64,000 nucleotides of DNA from Clostridia bacterium (lineage in GTDB: Bacteria; Bacillota; Clostridia; Christensenellales; Borkfalkiaceae): the NCBI GenBank assembly GCA_900770185.1, contig CAAGJM010000035.1, positions 62,001 to 126,000 of the forward strand, in the 5' to 3' direction. Numbering within the stretch: the first letter of the stretch is position 1; every line of letters starts with the position of its first letter. The notes beneath the pieces are model-generated. The model was not told where the DNA came from. It saw only the letters and a program-made list of their open reading frames with translations, and ran no database searches. The position numbers and the translations under genes are program-made. Positions 1-7,630 of this stretch are shown piece after piece.

Positions 1-476
1 ATAGCACAACCGTCAACCTCGATAAGTCTATGGGAATTTTCGGCGAAAAAGCCTAACTTTGTTTCACCGTCAACGTCTCGAACCGGAAGTTGAAGTTTAT
101 TCCTGTAATTATATTCGTTGAGGCTTTTTTGAGTCGGCAAAACCTCTGCGTTTATCCCCGCGATTTTTCTGAAACAATCTTTAACCTGCGCCGTTTTGAA
201 CTTTAATTGTTCGCGATATTTAACGTGTTGAAGTCTGCATCCGCCGCACTTTTTAAAATATTTGCAAACGGGGCGCACGCGTTCGTCCGCAGGGGTTAAA
301 ACCTCGGTAAGTTTTCCGTAGGCAAGGTTTTTGTTTACTTTTAAAACTTTAAATTCTACTTTTTCGCCATTCAAAGAAAACGGCACGAAACAAACCGTTC
401 CGTCCGTTTTGACTATTCCTTCATAGTTGCAGCCCATCGCCGATACCACGCCGATGACCACGTCGTTCTTCTTCAT
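1..476 (-). CDS. 23S rRNA (uracil-5-)-methyltransferase RlmD/RlmCD family, N-terminal part
   Basis: This gene runs off the left edge; about 158 N-terminal codons are visible. The first ~60 residues look like a TRAM RNA-binding domain. They are followed by CKYFKKCGGC, the Cx5Cx2C part of the [4Fe-4S] cluster site of the RumA/TrmA-type SAM-dependent uracil-5-methyltransferases. The SAM domain and catalytic Cys lie outside the window. The family makes m5U in 23S rRNA (RlmD, RlmC or the dual RlmCD) or in tRNA, and the visible half cannot separate these. The ATG at 476 is the first in-frame start and lies 8 bp after the preceding gene, so the two are probably co-transcribed. Confidence 0.85.
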   Translation of the reverse strand, partial: MKKNDVVIGVVSAMGCNYEGIVKTDGTVCFVPFSLNGEKVEFKVLKVNKNLAYGKLTEVLTPADERVRPVCKYFKKCGGCRLQHVKYREQLKFKTAQVKDCFRKIAGINAEVLPTQKSLNEYNYRNKLQLPVRDVDGETKLGFFAENSHRLIEVDGCA

Positions 477-484
477 AACGCACC

Positions 485-1006
485 TTATACGTTTAAACGC
501 TTAATTATTGCGCTTAGCGATTTTTGTAACTTTAAAAAAGCAAAATCGTAAATAATAAATAAAAACAGACCGCCGACCGATATAACGAGCGGCGCAAATT
601 TCTGAACCGCGTCCGGGAACGGCTCTATAACGGAAAAAACGTAAAACATCAAAAAGCACGCGCCGATAAACCACACCGCTTTTATGGCGAAAAACAGGTA
701 TTTATTAAGCCGCTTTTTTTCGATTACGAAATTAACTATGGGGTGCAGCCCGAAAAACAACGCATAAAGCGCGACCACACCGTAACCTTTAAACGTAACG
801 CAAAATATAAGGGATAAAAGCGCGGCCGCCCCGTAGGATAAGAACGCGCCTTTTAAACTGTCCTTCGCGAGCGGCAGCATAACGCAGGCGGACGCTATCA
901 TCAGCATAGATATATCTAAAACCGAAAACACCGTGCCGAGCGCGAGCGCTGTTGTGCTTAAAGCCGCCGATACGGCAGACAGCGCGATTACGTGAGATTT
1001 ATTCAT
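485..1006 (-). CDS. Predicted polytopic membrane protein, unknown function
   Basis: 173 residues with about five hydrophobic segments and a basic C-terminal tail (LQKSLSAIIKRLNV). The size and N-terminal pattern recall S-components of ECF transporters and small Clostridia-specific membrane proteins, but I do not recognise a defined family. Its ATG overlaps the stop of the upstream J-domain-like gene (TAATG), so translation is coupled and the two products are probably made together. It is the last complete member of the DUF5685/J-like/membrane cluster before the rRNA methyltransferase gene. Confidence 0.7.
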   Translation of the reverse strand: MNKSHVIALSAVSAALSTTALALGTVFSVLDISMLMIASACVMLPLAKDSLKGAFLSYGAAALLSLIFCVTFKGYGVVALYALFFGLHPIVNFVIEKKRLNKYLFFAIKAVWFIGACFLMFYVFSVIEPFPDAVQKFAPLVISVGGLFLFIIYDFAFLKLQKSLSAIIKRLNV

Positions 1007-1620
1007 TACCTTAAATTACAACAGCAGTTTAAACACATGTTGCACGCAAGCATCTGGCAGCAAAATTCAAGGCAACTGTCGCCGCCCATTTGCTGCGGTT
1101 CGTCATAGTCGATTGTCGACGAATTCCCGGAACCCGACTTAAAAGTATCTTGCGCGGGGGCGGCGGTAATTTTATCGTTGAGCTTTTTAAGCGCGTCTTT
1201 ATACTTGTTTTCGGCCGAATCGAGCCTGATAGCAATTTCAAGCTGCTTTTTGCTCTCGTTCATCCAGTTCTTTTTATAGTAAACAACAGCTTGAAGATAG
1301 TGCCATTCGGCGGAACGCTCGTCAAAAGTATCAAGTTTTACCTGCGCTTCCTGAAGTTTACCGTCGCGGATGTATTTTTCGATTTCGCTTAAAAGTTCGC
1401 CGTGGTTGCCGCCCGACTGCGCCTGACTTCTCAAACTGATTATTTCCGCATAAGCGGACTCAACTTCCGTTAAGCGTTTGGCGGCGTAGTTGCCTGCTTC
1501 GCCCTCTAAAAACCTGTCCTTTTGATATTGTTTAACAAGTTCGTTATAACGGGCTTTTAACTCTTCGTCGCCGACGTCTGGAGAAACGCCGAGGACTTTA
1601 TATAATCTATCGTTGTTCAT
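1006..1620 (-). CDS. J-domain-like protein without HPD motif, with TPR-like middle and Cys-rich tail
   Basis: 204 residues. Residues 1-65 follow the DnaJ J-domain pattern (LYKVLGVSPD, helix, AYAEI), but the HPD tripeptide needed to stimulate DnaK ATPase is replaced: the loop reads YQKDRF. The middle (about 75-150) is helical and TPR-like (AEWHYLQAVVYYKKNWMNES). The last ~22 residues contain eight cysteines in a CCxxxxCxxCxxCCC-like cluster, suggesting metal binding, lipidation or membrane attachment. It overlaps the DUF5685 gene upstream by 14 bp and the membrane protein gene downstream by 1 bp. Acting as a J-protein is doubtful; a scaffold built on the J fold is more likely. Confidence 0.75.
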   Translation of the reverse strand: MNNDRLYKVLGVSPDVGDEELKARYNELVKQYQKDRFLEGEAGNYAAKRLTEVESAYAEIISLRSQAQSGGNHGELLSEIEKYIRDGKLQEAQVKLDTFDERSAEWHYLQAVVYYKKNWMNESKKQLEIAIRLDSAENKYKDALKKLNDKITAAPAQDTFKSGSGNSSTIDYDEPQQMGGDSCLEFCCQMLACNMCLNCCCNLR

Positions 1621-2455
1621 TTTTTGTTAATATCCTTTTAGTTGTTTTCGGTATGCCGCGGGTTAAAACGTTTACAATCAAGTCCTTATTAAACTTGACT
1701 TTAAGGTTTTTAACTTCTTCGTTCACGGCGTAAATTATGCTGCCGAATATAAAGTTCAAATCGCCTGAATTTTCAGAAATAAGCGTTTTATAATCGCAGC
1801 TTTTAAAACTCTCATAAAACACGTTGTACGTGCCGTTTTTTATATCTTTGTCATAGTCGTCAAGCGCGTCTATAAGATAAACCCACTTGCCGATTAAATA
1901 AAATATGTTCTCGCTCGTATCGTTTGAAAAATCTTTAAGCATAAGCGCCGAGATTTTTTTAAGCATCTCGGCAAAACAGTCGGAAACGATATCTACGCTG
2001 TCTGATTTGTCGCTTTCGAGTTTTCTTAACCGTTCGTAAGAATTTTTAACGACTTCGTCAATTTCGGGCAAACGCTTTTTTGCTCGCTTATAGCCCTTTT
2101 TTACGACAAGCGACTTAATTTTACCTTTTTTTTCGTCTATAACGTCGTCAACGCATTTATAGTGCGCCAAAATAAGATTAACGTCCGCTAAATCGAGCGA
2201 AATATCGTCGGGGATAGCGACGGGCGTAGTTCTTATCCAATGCGTTATGCAATGCTTTTTTTCGATTTTTACGTCCACGCCCTTTATAGCGTGCAAAAGG
2301 TGCGACATAAAAGCAACGTCGTACGTGAGCGAAAAGCGCGCTACATTCCCCGAACGCTTTTTTATGCTTTTGCAAAGCCCGCAGTAATGCGCGCGGTAAA
2401 GCGTATCGTCTTTCATATATAAATTTGGGTAATCGGGGCGTAAATATCCGAACAT
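1607..2455 (-). CDS. DUF5685 family protein
   Basis: 282 residues, mainly alpha-helical, no signal peptide. It matches the DUF5685 pattern I know from Clostridia: an N-terminal YCGLCKSI motif, a KKHCITH segment, and a late IGKWVYLIDALDDYDKD segment followed by NGTYN. The acidic DALDDYDKD run resembles the Mg-binding aspartate motifs of isoprenoid-type all-helical enzymes, which is only a resemblance. Cysteines near residues 25, 28 and 69 could bind metal. It is the first gene of a coupled set with the J-like and membrane proteins, so the three probably work together. The function is unknown. Confidence 0.75.
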   Translation of the reverse strand: MFGYLRPDYPNLYMKDDTLYRAHYCGLCKSIKKRSGNVARFSLTYDVAFMSHLLHAIKGVDVKIEKKHCITHWIRTTPVAIPDDISLDLADVNLILAHYKCVDDVIDEKKGKIKSLVVKKGYKRAKKRLPEIDEVVKNSYERLRKLESDKSDSVDIVSDCFAEMLKKISALMLKDFSNDTSENIFYLIGKWVYLIDALDDYDKDIKNGTYNVFYESFKSCDYKTLISENSGDLNFIFGSIIYAVNEEVKNLKVKFNKDLIVNVLTRGIPKTTKRILTKNEQR

Positions 2456-2604
2456 AATTTTATTTGTTTTGTATCTTTTTATTCCGCTTAAAGCTTAATG
2501 ATAGCTGCGTTTAAAGCGTAACACGCTAAGCGTATTTAGCGTTGCGTTTACCGAATTTAGCGATAAACGCTTAAATTTTTAGTTAAAACCGCCGCAAAAA
2601 AGTA

Positions 2605-3645
2605 TTAAATTTTTAAAAGACCCACTTTTTTGTAAACTTTGCTTAAAGTTTTGCGCGCCATGTACTGCGCTTTTTCCGCGCCTTTCTTCATAACGCTTTC
2701 GATATAGCCTTTGTCCGCTAAAAGTTCAAGGCGTTTTTGGTTGATGGGCTTAATCGCCTCGGCAACGGTTTCGCCTACTTTAAGCTTAAAATCGCCGTAG
2801 CCGCTACCGCTGAATCTTTCGACAGCTTTTTCGACGCTTTCGCCCGAAAACACTGAATAAATAGTGAGCAAGTTCGAAATACCCGGCTTTTTCTCGGCGT
2901 CGAAATAAATTTTATTGTCGCTGTCGGTAACGGCGCGCTTAAACTTACGGATAATGGCGTCGCTGTCGTCGTACATAGAAATGTAAGCGTTTTCATTCTC
3001 GTCGCTTTTGCTCATTTTTTTACTCGGATCTTGAAGCGACATAATCTTTGCGCCGTATTTGGGGAAAATCCCTTCCGGAACGACGAAAGTGTTGCCGTAG
3101 CGGTTATTAAACCTTTCGGCTAAGTCACGAGTTATTTCGATGTGTTGTTTCTGATCTGCCCCGACGGGGACGACGGAAGTCTGATACAAAAGTATATCCG
3201 AAGCCATAAGCACGGGGTAATCCATAAGCCCCATGTTAACGTTATCGGCGTGCGCGCGCGATTTATCTTTGAATTGCGTCATTCTGCCAAGTTCGCCGGG
3301 ATACGTTATGGTGTTTAAAATCCAGGTGAGTTCGGCGTGCTCGTGTACGTGCGACTGTACGAACATAACGCACTTTTCGGGGTCGATGCCGCAAGCAAGA
3401 TATAGCGCCATAAGTTCGAGCGTCGCGCGGCGAAGTTTAGCGGGGTCTTGCTTAACGGTTAAAGTATGCAAATCGGCAATCGAATAGACGCAATCGTAAT
3501 CGTCTTGCAATTTAACGAAGTTGTTTATCGCGCCGACGTAGTTGCCTATCGTAGGAATACCGCTCGGTTGAACTGCGCTGAATAAAATTTTTTTACTTTC
3601 GGCGCTTACTTGTTTAGTTTCTGTATTTTCAATTATTTCGGACAT
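2605..3645 (-). CDS. trpS: Tryptophanyl-tRNA synthetase
   Basis: 346 residues, the normal size for bacterial TrpRS. It charges tRNA-Trp using ATP in the cytoplasm. The class I signatures are present: PSGIPTIGNYVGA (HIGH equivalent, TIGN) near residue 28 and KKMSKS near residue 210. The segment from SIADLHTLT to the LNTITYPGELGRMTQFKDK region is typical of the active site. It has about 20 residues of N-terminal extension (EIIENTETKQVSAESKK). A tRNA-Trp gene lies in the same window at 18633-18707. It is preceded by its own promoter and appears to be monocistronic. Confidence 0.97.
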   Translation of the reverse strand: MSEIIENTETKQVSAESKKILFSAVQPSGIPTIGNYVGAINNFVKLQDDYDCVYSIADLHTLTVKQDPAKLRRATLELMALYLACGIDPEKCVMFVQSHVHEHAELTWILNTITYPGELGRMTQFKDKSRAHADNVNMGLMDYPVLMASDILLYQTSVVPVGADQKQHIEITRDLAERFNNRYGNTFVVPEGIFPKYGAKIMSLQDPSKKMSKSDENENAYISMYDDSDAIIRKFKRAVTDSDNKIYFDAEKKPGISNLLTIYSVFSGESVEKAVERFSGSGYGDFKLKVGETVAEAIKPINQKRLELLADKGYIESVMKKGAEKAQYMARKTLSKVYKKVGLLKI

Positions 3646-3675
3646 ATTTTACCTTAATATTATTACTTAGATAGA

Positions 3676-3704
3676 ATTATATCACACGCGCGCGCAAAAA
3701 TCAA
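3676..3704 (-). promoter_or_regulatory. Sigma-A promoter of trpS
   Basis: On the minus strand a TTGATT -35 box (3699-3704) is separated by 17 bp from TATAAT (3676-3681), about 30 bp upstream of the trpS start. I saw no T-box motif in this leader. Confidence 0.65.
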
Positions 3705-3737
3705 ACGATATAATCGTGAAAACGTGTGATAAGAAAA

Positions 3738-3773
3738 TAAACCCCGCTACGCATTTTTGCGACGCGAGGTTTT
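3738..3773 (-). terminator. Terminator after the threonine-synthase-like gene
   Basis: A GC-rich hairpin with arms around AAACCTCGC and its near complement and a five-base loop is followed on the minus strand by a T-rich stretch. It lies about 70 bp after the stop at 3841. Confidence 0.65.
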
Positions 3774-3840
3774 AAGTTGCATTAACCGGATTAAAGCAAA
3801 GCCCCGCGTTTAATCCGTTAAAAACAAAATGATATGCAGG

Positions 3841-4713
3841 TTAATCTTTCGGCGCGATTATCAAAGCCGCTTCGCTATAACCGATTTCGGGTTCGAGTTT
3901 AAAAAACGGTTGAATTTTACCGCTTAAAATGCCTTCGGGTACAGGCAAAGCCGTTTCTTCGTAAAGCCGTTTAATCGCCCTTTGCGGAGAAATTACGTTT
4001 AAATCGAACAAATTATTAAATATGCGACGACTAAACAAGTACGGCGACGCAAAATTCACGATTATAACCGGGTTTGAATCATCTTCCGAATTTTCATCTT
4101 CCGCTAAGATTGCCGCCGCGGTATAAGGGTCCACGGTAAGACTTAGTTCATCGAAAATATCAAACGATATATCGTCCGCCTCCTCTTTCATAACGTGCCG
4201 TTCGTAACAAGGCGCGCGGCCGCTCTCCTTGTTTTCGGTAAGACCGACGAAAACCCGCCCTATCGGAAGCCCGCATTTTATCGCGTAATGCGCGGCAAGA
4301 GGGAAAAGACCTTCGTCGCCCGCAAACGCTAAGTCAAAGTTGCTGCCGAATTTATACGCGCCCGAATCGGCGGCGTCAACGTATGCACTGACAAGCGCAC
4401 AAAAAACGCTTGCAAATTTTTCGACAATACTTTCGCCGAACACGTAATCTTTATAACAAGCATACTTTTCACCGTCCGTTAAATCGAGTAAAAATATGCC
4501 GTTATCGACGTTCAGAACCGTGGCGTTTAAATTTGAATTTTTATAATATTTTTCGATATTGTCGCCGATTTTTAAATTTATTATATTTTCGCAAATAAGT
4601 TTTGCCCGCGCTGGAAAGTCTAAATCGACAAGGTTAGCAAGAAAGGTCGGCGTGATACATTTTAAATCGGCGGGAGAAATTCCCGCCGATTTAAAAGCGT
4701 TTAACGTTTGCAT
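3841..4713 (-). CDS. Threonine-synthase-like protein lacking the PLP-lysine half
   Basis: 290 residues. The segment VSAYVDAADSGAYKFGSN... AHYAIKCGLPIGRVFVGLTENK (about 110-165) parallels the threonine synthase core, where the chain reads roughly xGNxxxxxxAxYAKKMGLPIxKLIxASNxNN. A later segment (VIIVNFASPYLF...FNNLFDL) parallels the DILISSNLERL region. The N-terminal domain that carries the PLP lysine is absent, and the GNFGN phosphate-binding loop is replaced by AGDEG. It is therefore probably not a threonine synthase. It is followed 3 bp later by a P-loop gene upstream, so the pair forms a unit. The relationship is inferred by eye. Confidence 0.5.
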   Translation of the reverse strand: MQTLNAFKSAGISPADLKCITPTFLANLVDLDFPARAKLICENIINLKIGDNIEKYYKNSNLNATVLNVDNGIFLLDLTDGEKYACYKDYVFGESIVEKFASVFCALVSAYVDAADSGAYKFGSNFDLAFAGDEGLFPLAAHYAIKCGLPIGRVFVGLTENKESGRAPCYERHVMKEEADDISFDIFDELSLTVDPYTAAAILAEDENSEDDSNPVIIVNFASPYLFSRRIFNNLFDLNVISPQRAIKRLYEETALPVPEGILSGKIQPFFKLEPEIGYSEAALIIAPKD

Positions 4714-4716
4714 ATT

Positions 4717-5130
4717 TTAGCTGATGTACGGTAAAACGTACTTAGGCAAATCTTTCTTTTCCGCGCTGATAGACATCACGAATTTAAGGTCGGGATATTC
4801 TTTTTGAAGCAACTCTATCGCATTGAAAAGCTCTTCGCCATCTGCCATTTCGTTTCCGATTATACGTTTAAGTCCGTCTACGAAAATATATTCTATATCG
4901 CTGTTGCCCGCAAGCAAACCGTTAATAAACCCGATGAACGCCTGCGTGGTTTTAATACCGTGTTCTTCGGTATAAACACACCTGACGTTAAAGTCGATAA
5001 CGACGGTTGAAAATCTTTTATCACTGATAAAAACGACGTTACCGCTCGCGGTTTTTGCGGCGTTATTTACTTCGTCTATCATGATTTTGGTTTTGCCGAA
5101 GCCTTTGGGTCCATACACAATTTTAATCAT
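4717..5130 (-). CDS. Small P-loop NTPase-like protein
   Basis: 137 residues from the chosen start. Walker A is GPKGFGKTK at residues 7-15 and a Walker B-like hydrophobic strand ending in aspartate (YIFVDGL) lies near residue 90. A late strand (LKFVMSIS) fits the sensor position of a minimal RecA-like fold. The in-frame ATG at 5145 is rejected because the strong GGAGG box lies inside the codons that follow it, with correct spacing to the ATG at 5130. The next gene (threonine-synthase-like) starts 3 bp after its stop. It may be a sporulation- or envelope-related ATPase of Clostridia, but I cannot assign a function. Confidence 0.75.
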   Translation of the reverse strand: MIKIVYGPKGFGKTKIMIDEVNNAAKTASGNVVFISDKRFSTVVIDFNVRCVYTEEHGIKTTQAFIGFINGLLAGNSDIEYIFVDGLKRIIGNEMADGEELFNAIELLQKEYPDLKFVMSISAEKKDLPKYVLPYIS

Positions 5131-5292
5131 TTTGGAAGCCTCCATATATTTGTATAATCATTATAAAGCATAAATATGATTTTTTCAAGACCTAATCGTA
5201 AAATTTTTTTATATATTTTTTAATTCTTCGCATTATCCGGTAATTTTCAGCCGCACCTTGGCTTATTTAGTTAAACCCTTAACGGCAAGTTT

Positions 5293-5318
5293 AAAGCGGG
5301 GTTTTTACGCCCCGCTTT
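5293..5318 (-). terminator. Terminator of the aspC-prfA operon
   Basis: AAAGCGGGG and CCCCGCTTT form a ten-pair stem with a short T-rich loop, about 45 bp after the aspartate aminotransferase stop. The following sequence is T-rich only in part. Confidence 0.6.
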
Positions 5319-5350
5319 CCGTTATTATATTACTTTCCGTTATTATATTA
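5315..5350. repeat. Exact 18-bp tandem duplication
   Basis: The 18-mer starting CTTTCCGTTATT occurs twice with no gap (5315-5332 and 5333-5350). The first copy overlaps the right arm of the terminator hairpin, so one arm end is duplicated. Confidence 0.9.
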
Positions 5351-5362
5351 AAAAGTTGTCTG

Positions 5363-6550
5363 TTATTTTAATTTTTTAATAAATTCGCCTATGCGTTTAA
5401 ATCCTTCGATTATATCCGATTCGCTGACAGCGTAAGAAAGCCTTACAAAACCGTCCTCTTTAAACGGAAGACCGGGAATAACCGCAACGCCGCTGTCGAT
5501 AAGCAAATCGGCAAAACTCATACTGCCCGTTATTTTTTTACCGTCGACAGATTTTCCGATAAACGGTTTTATATCTAAAAACATATAAAACGCACCTTCG
5601 GGTTTAATGGCGTTAAGACCTAAATCTCCCGCTAATTTAAGCATAAGTTTACGGCGTTTATCGAAAGAATCGCGCATCATATCAACGATTTCGCTTCCGC
5701 CGTTTAACGCGGTAAGCGCGGCGTATTGACAAAAAGAGGTTGCGTTCGAAGTCGTATGCCCCTGCACGCGAGATATAACCGCCGCAAGTTGTTTAGGCGC
5801 GGCAAGGTATCCTATACGCCAACCCGTCATAGCGTAAGTTTTGCTTACGCCGTTTACTACGACTGTGTTATTAAAGGCGTAATCGCTTAAAGCCGCAATA
5901 GAAACGTGCGTGTTGCCGTCGTAAATAAGTTTTTCGTAAATTTCGTCGCTGATAATCATTAAGCCGTGCTTTTCGCAAACGGCGGCGATGCTTAAAAGCT
6001 CTTTTTTACTATAAACGGCGCCCGTCGGGTTACACGGCGAATTTATTATTATCGCAACGGTTTTATCGGTTATTGCGCTTTCAAGCTCTTTAGCCGTCAT
6101 TTTATAGCCGTTTTCCGCTTTAGTCGTAACGGTTACGGGTTTACCGCCGCAAATTTTAACCTGCTCTTCATACGTGAACCAAAACGGCGCGGGTATAATA
6201 ACCTCGTCGCCGTTATCGACGATTGCGTATACGGCGTGGAAAAGCGACGCTTTCGCACCGCACGAAACGACTATTTGGGCAGGTTCGTACTTTAAGCCGT
6301 TATCCTTTAAAAATTTAGCGCACACGGCTTCCCTTAATTCCATAATTCCGGGGACAGGCGTATATTTCGTAAACCCCTTGTCAAGAGCTTCTTTCGCGCT
6401 GTCGATGATATAATCGGGGGTGTTGAAATCGGGCTCGCCCGCGGTAAATCCTATAATCGATTTACCCTCTTTTTTAAGTTGTTTAACTTTTGCGGTGATG
6501 TCCAGCGTCATAGACGCGGGAATCGAGTTTGCGCGTGCTGATATTTTCAT
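5363..6550 (-). CDS. Class I/II pyridoxal-phosphate aminotransferase (aspartate aminotransferase type)
   Basis: 395 residues, normal for the group. It moves amino groups between aspartate-like donors and 2-oxoglutarate, with PLP. Visible landmarks are GEPDFNTPDYI near residue 40, the substrate segment NSPCNPTGAVY near 170, SDEIYEKLIYDG near 205 and the PLP lysine in NGVSKTYAMTGWRIGYL near 235. The set is typical of the Bacillus AspB/AatA subgroup; alternatives are other transaminases of the same fold. It starts 6 bp after the prfA stop and is the last gene of that operon. Confidence 0.9.
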   Translation of the reverse strand: MKISARANSIPASMTLDITAKVKQLKKEGKSIIGFTAGEPDFNTPDYIIDSAKEALDKGFTKYTPVPGIMELREAVCAKFLKDNGLKYEPAQIVVSCGAKASLFHAVYAIVDNGDEVIIPAPFWFTYEEQVKICGGKPVTVTTKAENGYKMTAKELESAITDKTVAIIINSPCNPTGAVYSKKELLSIAAVCEKHGLMIISDEIYEKLIYDGNTHVSIAALSDYAFNNTVVVNGVSKTYAMTGWRIGYLAAPKQLAAVISRVQGHTTSNATSFCQYAALTALNGGSEIVDMMRDSFDKRRKLMLKLAGDLGLNAIKPEGAFYMFLDIKPFIGKSVDGKKITGSMSFADLLIDSGVAVIPGLPFKEDGFVRLSYAVSESDIIEGFKRIGEFIKKLK

Positions 6551-6556
6551 AAGTAA

Positions 6557-7630
6557 TCACTCCTTTTCTTCATTTAAAAGTTTTGCCTCTCTGTCGGCTA
6601 TTGCCAAAGCTTCGGTCATTTCGTCTATATCGCCGTTTAAAAAGTTTTCAAGCGAATAAAGCGTTAAACCGATGCGGTGGTCGGTCACCCTTCCTTGAGG
6701 AAAGTTATACGTGCGGATGCGTTCGCTCCTGTCGCCGGTGCCTATCTGGCTTTTGCGGTTTTCGTCATACTCTTTTCTGTACTGCGAATTATAGTAGTCG
6801 TATAGCCGCGTTTTCATAACGTGCAAAGCTTTTTCGCGGTTTTTTATTTGCGAACGCTCATCCTGACAGGTTACCACTATGCCCGTAGGCAAATGGGTCA
6901 TTCTGATGCAGCTTTCGGTTTTGTTGACGTGCTGTCCGCCCGCGCCGCTGCTCCTGTACGTATCGATTTTTAAGTCTTTTTCGTCGATTTTTATCTCAAC
7001 GTCTTCAACTTCGGGCAAAACCGCAACTGTTGCGGTAGAGGTTTGAATTCTGCCTTGCGACTCTGTTTCCGGCACGCGTTGAACGCGATGCACGCCGCTT
7101 TCATACTTCATTTTTGCGTAAACGCCTTTGCCGCTTATTGAAAAAGTTACCTCTTTAATTCCGCCCAGTTCCGTTTCGTTCGAGTCGATTTCTTCGGATT
7201 TCCAGCGGTGCTTATCGGCGTAGTTTACGTACATTCTGTAAAGCTCGTAAGCAAACAATGCGGCCTCTTCGCCGCCCGCCCCCGCGCGAATTTCAACGAT
7301 GACGTTTTTATCGTCGTCAGGGTCCTTAGGGATAAGCAAAATTTTAAGCTCGGCAAGCGTTTCTTCGGATTTTTGTTTTAATTCTTTAACTTCCTGCACC
7401 AAAAGTTCTTTCATCTCCGGATCGATTTCGCCGTTTAAAGATTCTTCCGCCGCAGACTTTTCGTCAAGAATTTTTTTGTATTCCATATATTTTTCGGCGG
7501 TTTCCTGCAAATCGGAATACTCTTTCGTAAGCTTTTTGTATTCCGCCATGTCCGCGGTTGCGTCCGGTGCGGCAAGCGTTTCGCCGAGCTTTTCGTATCG
7601 TTTTAATATGTTTTCAAGTTTAGTCGTCAT
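6557..7630 (-). CDS. prfA: Peptide chain release factor 1
   Basis: 357 residues. It recognises UAA and UAG stop codons and triggers peptide release. The GGQ motif lies in RSSGAGGQHVNKTESCIRM near residue 230, and the PxT-type anticodon region is around VPETESQGR near 185. The AGAGGEEA segment is also characteristic. It overlaps the DUF1385-PrmC fusion gene by 11 bp. PrmC methylates the glutamine of this GGQ, so the two coupled genes encode an enzyme and its substrate. Confidence 0.97.
   Translation of the reverse strand: MTTKLENILKRYEKLGETLAAPDATADMAEYKKLTKEYSDLQETAEKYMEYKKILDEKSAAEESLNGEIDPEMKELLVQEVKELKQKSEETLAELKILLIPKDPDDDKNVIVEIRAGAGGEEAALFAYELYRMYVNYADKHRWKSEEIDSNETELGGIKEVTFSISGKGVYAKMKYESGVHRVQRVPETESQGRIQTSTATVAVLPEVEDVEIKIDEKDLKIDTYRSSGAGGQHVNKTESCIRMTHLPTGIVVTCQDERSQIKNREKALHVMKTRLYDYYNSQYRKEYDENRKSQIGTGDRSERIRTYNFPQGRVTDHRIGLTLYSLENFLNGDIDEMTEALAIADREAKLLNEEKE

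Noticed and set aside
3646..3840. Possible T-box leader before trpS
   Set aside because: I find the promoter within about 60 bp of the start, too close to hold a T-box, and no conserved T-box core is visible.
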